Shown here piece after piece: positions 15,394-16,263 of a stretch of DNA of 16,263 nucleotides. Within the stretch, counting starts at the first letter, position 1; each line of letters begins with the position of its first letter. The DNA lies in assembly GCA_041484845.1 (NCBI GenBank), contig JBGPIK010000119.1, positions 1 to 16,263 on the forward strand. Direction: 5' to 3'. The position numbers and the translations under genes are program-made. The notes beneath the pieces are model-generated. The model saw only the letters and a list, made by a program, of their open reading frames with translations. It made no database searches and was not told the DNA's origin. The DNA comes from JBGPIK01 sp041484845. Lineage in GTDB: Bacteria; Desulfobacterota; Binatia; UBA9968.

Positions 15394-16263
15394 TCACTCG
15401 GTCGTAATCGTGAAAGCCCGCGTTGAAAACTGCCGCTCGGAGCTACCGCCAGTACAACCTTTCATGTAAAACACATATCCGCTGGCCGTCAGATGACCGG
15501 GCTTGTGGTTGAGCGACACGTGCGATGGGTACCATCCATCGTAGTTGCTGCAATCCTTGCTCTTAGGATCAAACGGGCTCCAGGAGCCGACGATTTCCTG
15601 CGGCGTGCTCCACTGGTCCTGGCGCGAAAGATCGGTGTTGGTGGAAAAAAACCAGGCAGCCCCTGGACCCGGCAATTGGCTACCTGGATCGCCGTGCGGG
15701 GATATGCAGACGAAAGTGAGCAAATATTGCTGCGTCGCTTCGACATAACTGATCGAACCCATGGTTTTGAGCCGACCGGGTGCCTCGCAGTTCTCGAAGG
15801 CACCGGTCGGGAAAATTGGATTTTCGAAGCCGCCGAGACCAGCCTCCGAGAAAGACCCGTGATACCACTTCTTGAAATTGAGCTGAGCCGTCCCGCCGTT
15901 GAGTTGGGCGCGGGCAATCATCAGGTCGGAATTCTGGCCGTTCGGCAATGGTGGAAAATCCAAACCGGGAGGGCCGACAGCATAATTGTGTAGTTCGTAG
16001 AGATATAACGGATGACGGCCGTCGTCAGCGTTGAAATCGTATTCCTGACCGGCGCGGACATCATCGACAAATGCCGATGGCACCGCGTCCCCCATCGAGC
16101 TCGAGAGTCCGCCCTTGGTTGCCGTGCTCTGCATCGCATCCGCAATTGTTACTTGCGAATGCAATACGGAGTAGCGGCCATAATTGCTGTCCGGCGGCCA
16201 GGGCGCCGCCGTGCAATCGTTGCCGATGCAAACCGAATTGCCGGTCGCCCCCGAGGGAGCCTC
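15394..16263 (-). CDS. Propeller-like secreted protein, 3' part (5' end beyond window)
   Basis: The minus frame is open from the right edge of the window to the stop at 15394, giving 289 codons with no obvious true start inside. A TTG at 16164 is unlikely to be the start because the protein-like reading continues upstream (NSVCIGNDCTAAPWPPDSNY). Repeated Trp/Tyr/Gly strand patterns, such as 'KWYHGSFSEAGLGGFENPIF', 'MGSISYVEATQQYLLTFVC' and 'WSTPQEI', and the ending STRAFTITTE resemble the 876-residue neighbour and its wrecked copy. I therefore place it in the same broad family of secreted beta-propeller proteins. Several Cys pairs (for example DCSNYDGW and MKGCTGG) suggest disulfides in an exported protein. 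No catalytic residues can be assigned, and the N-terminal half, including any signal peptide, is missing. Confidence 0.7.
   Translation of the reverse strand, partial: EAPSGATGNSVCIGNDCTAAPWPPDSNYGRYSVLHSQVTIADAMQSTATKGGLSSSMGDAVPSAFVDDVRAGQEYDFNADDGRHPLYLYELHNYAVGPPGLDFPPLPNGQNSDLMIARAQLNGGTAQLNFKKWYHGSFSEAGLGGFENPIFPTGAFENCEAPGRLKTMGSISYVEATQQYLLTFVCISPHGDPGSQLPGPGAAWFFSTNTDLSRQDQWSTPQEIVGSWSPFDPKSKDCSNYDGWYPSHVSLNHKPGHLTASGYVFYMKGCTGGSSERQFSTRAFTITTE

Overview
This window looks like accessory chromosome of an uncultured, moderately GC-rich, Gram-negative soil or groundwater bacterium. The evidence is Sec signal peptides on nearly every product, good Shine-Dalgarno sites, and a large set of periplasmic solute-binding proteins (SBPs) without transporters. 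Such orphan SBP expansions are familiar from metagenomic lineages such as Binatota, Rokubacteria/Methylomirabilota and former Deltaproteobacteria. That placement is inference; no rRNA, tRNA or marker gene is present.

Region A (about 1-10,620) is an SBP island. Six genes encode ABC-type NMT1/TauA/SsuA-like SBPs (229-1209 and 3754-4734 on minus; 4970-6034, 6197-7225, 7306-8307 and 9612-10619 on plus). A seventh (8428-9456, plus) encodes a TRAP-type TAXI protein that, unlike the others, has no signal peptide. No permease, ATPase or TRAP membrane gene is present. The first SBP lies 9 nt downstream of a gene for a molybdopterin-binding xanthine-dehydrogenase-family large subunit (1225-3474, minus). 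A good sigma-70-type promoter (3619-3647) precedes this two-gene operon. Together they suggest capture of an aromatic or N-heterocyclic compound plus its hydroxylation, but the FAD and 2Fe-2S subunits are not here. The minus and plus SBP groups diverge from a 235-bp control region (4735-4969). A terminator (9491-9525) and a possible promoter separate the last SBP from the TAXI gene.

Region B (about 10,670-16,263) is entirely minus-strand and encodes secreted proteins: an 876-residue protein with two beta-propeller-like halves (the second DUF4185-like), a wrecked paralogue of its second half, a 132-residue small exported protein, a 173-residue DUF1566 protein, and a third propeller-like gene running off the right edge. 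The wreck (about 13,526-14,170) has reordered blocks, a perfect 27-bp inverted repeat, and a 68-bp piece of an SBP gene that differs from the copy at 10392-10459 only at synonymous third positions. This ties regions A and B together by recombination, or else marks an assembly problem.

I see no CRISPR array, complete insertion sequence, recognised defence system, tRNA or rRNA. The most unusual content is the transporter-less receptor array, the signal-less TAXI protein, and the scrambled mosaic near 13.5-14.2 kb.
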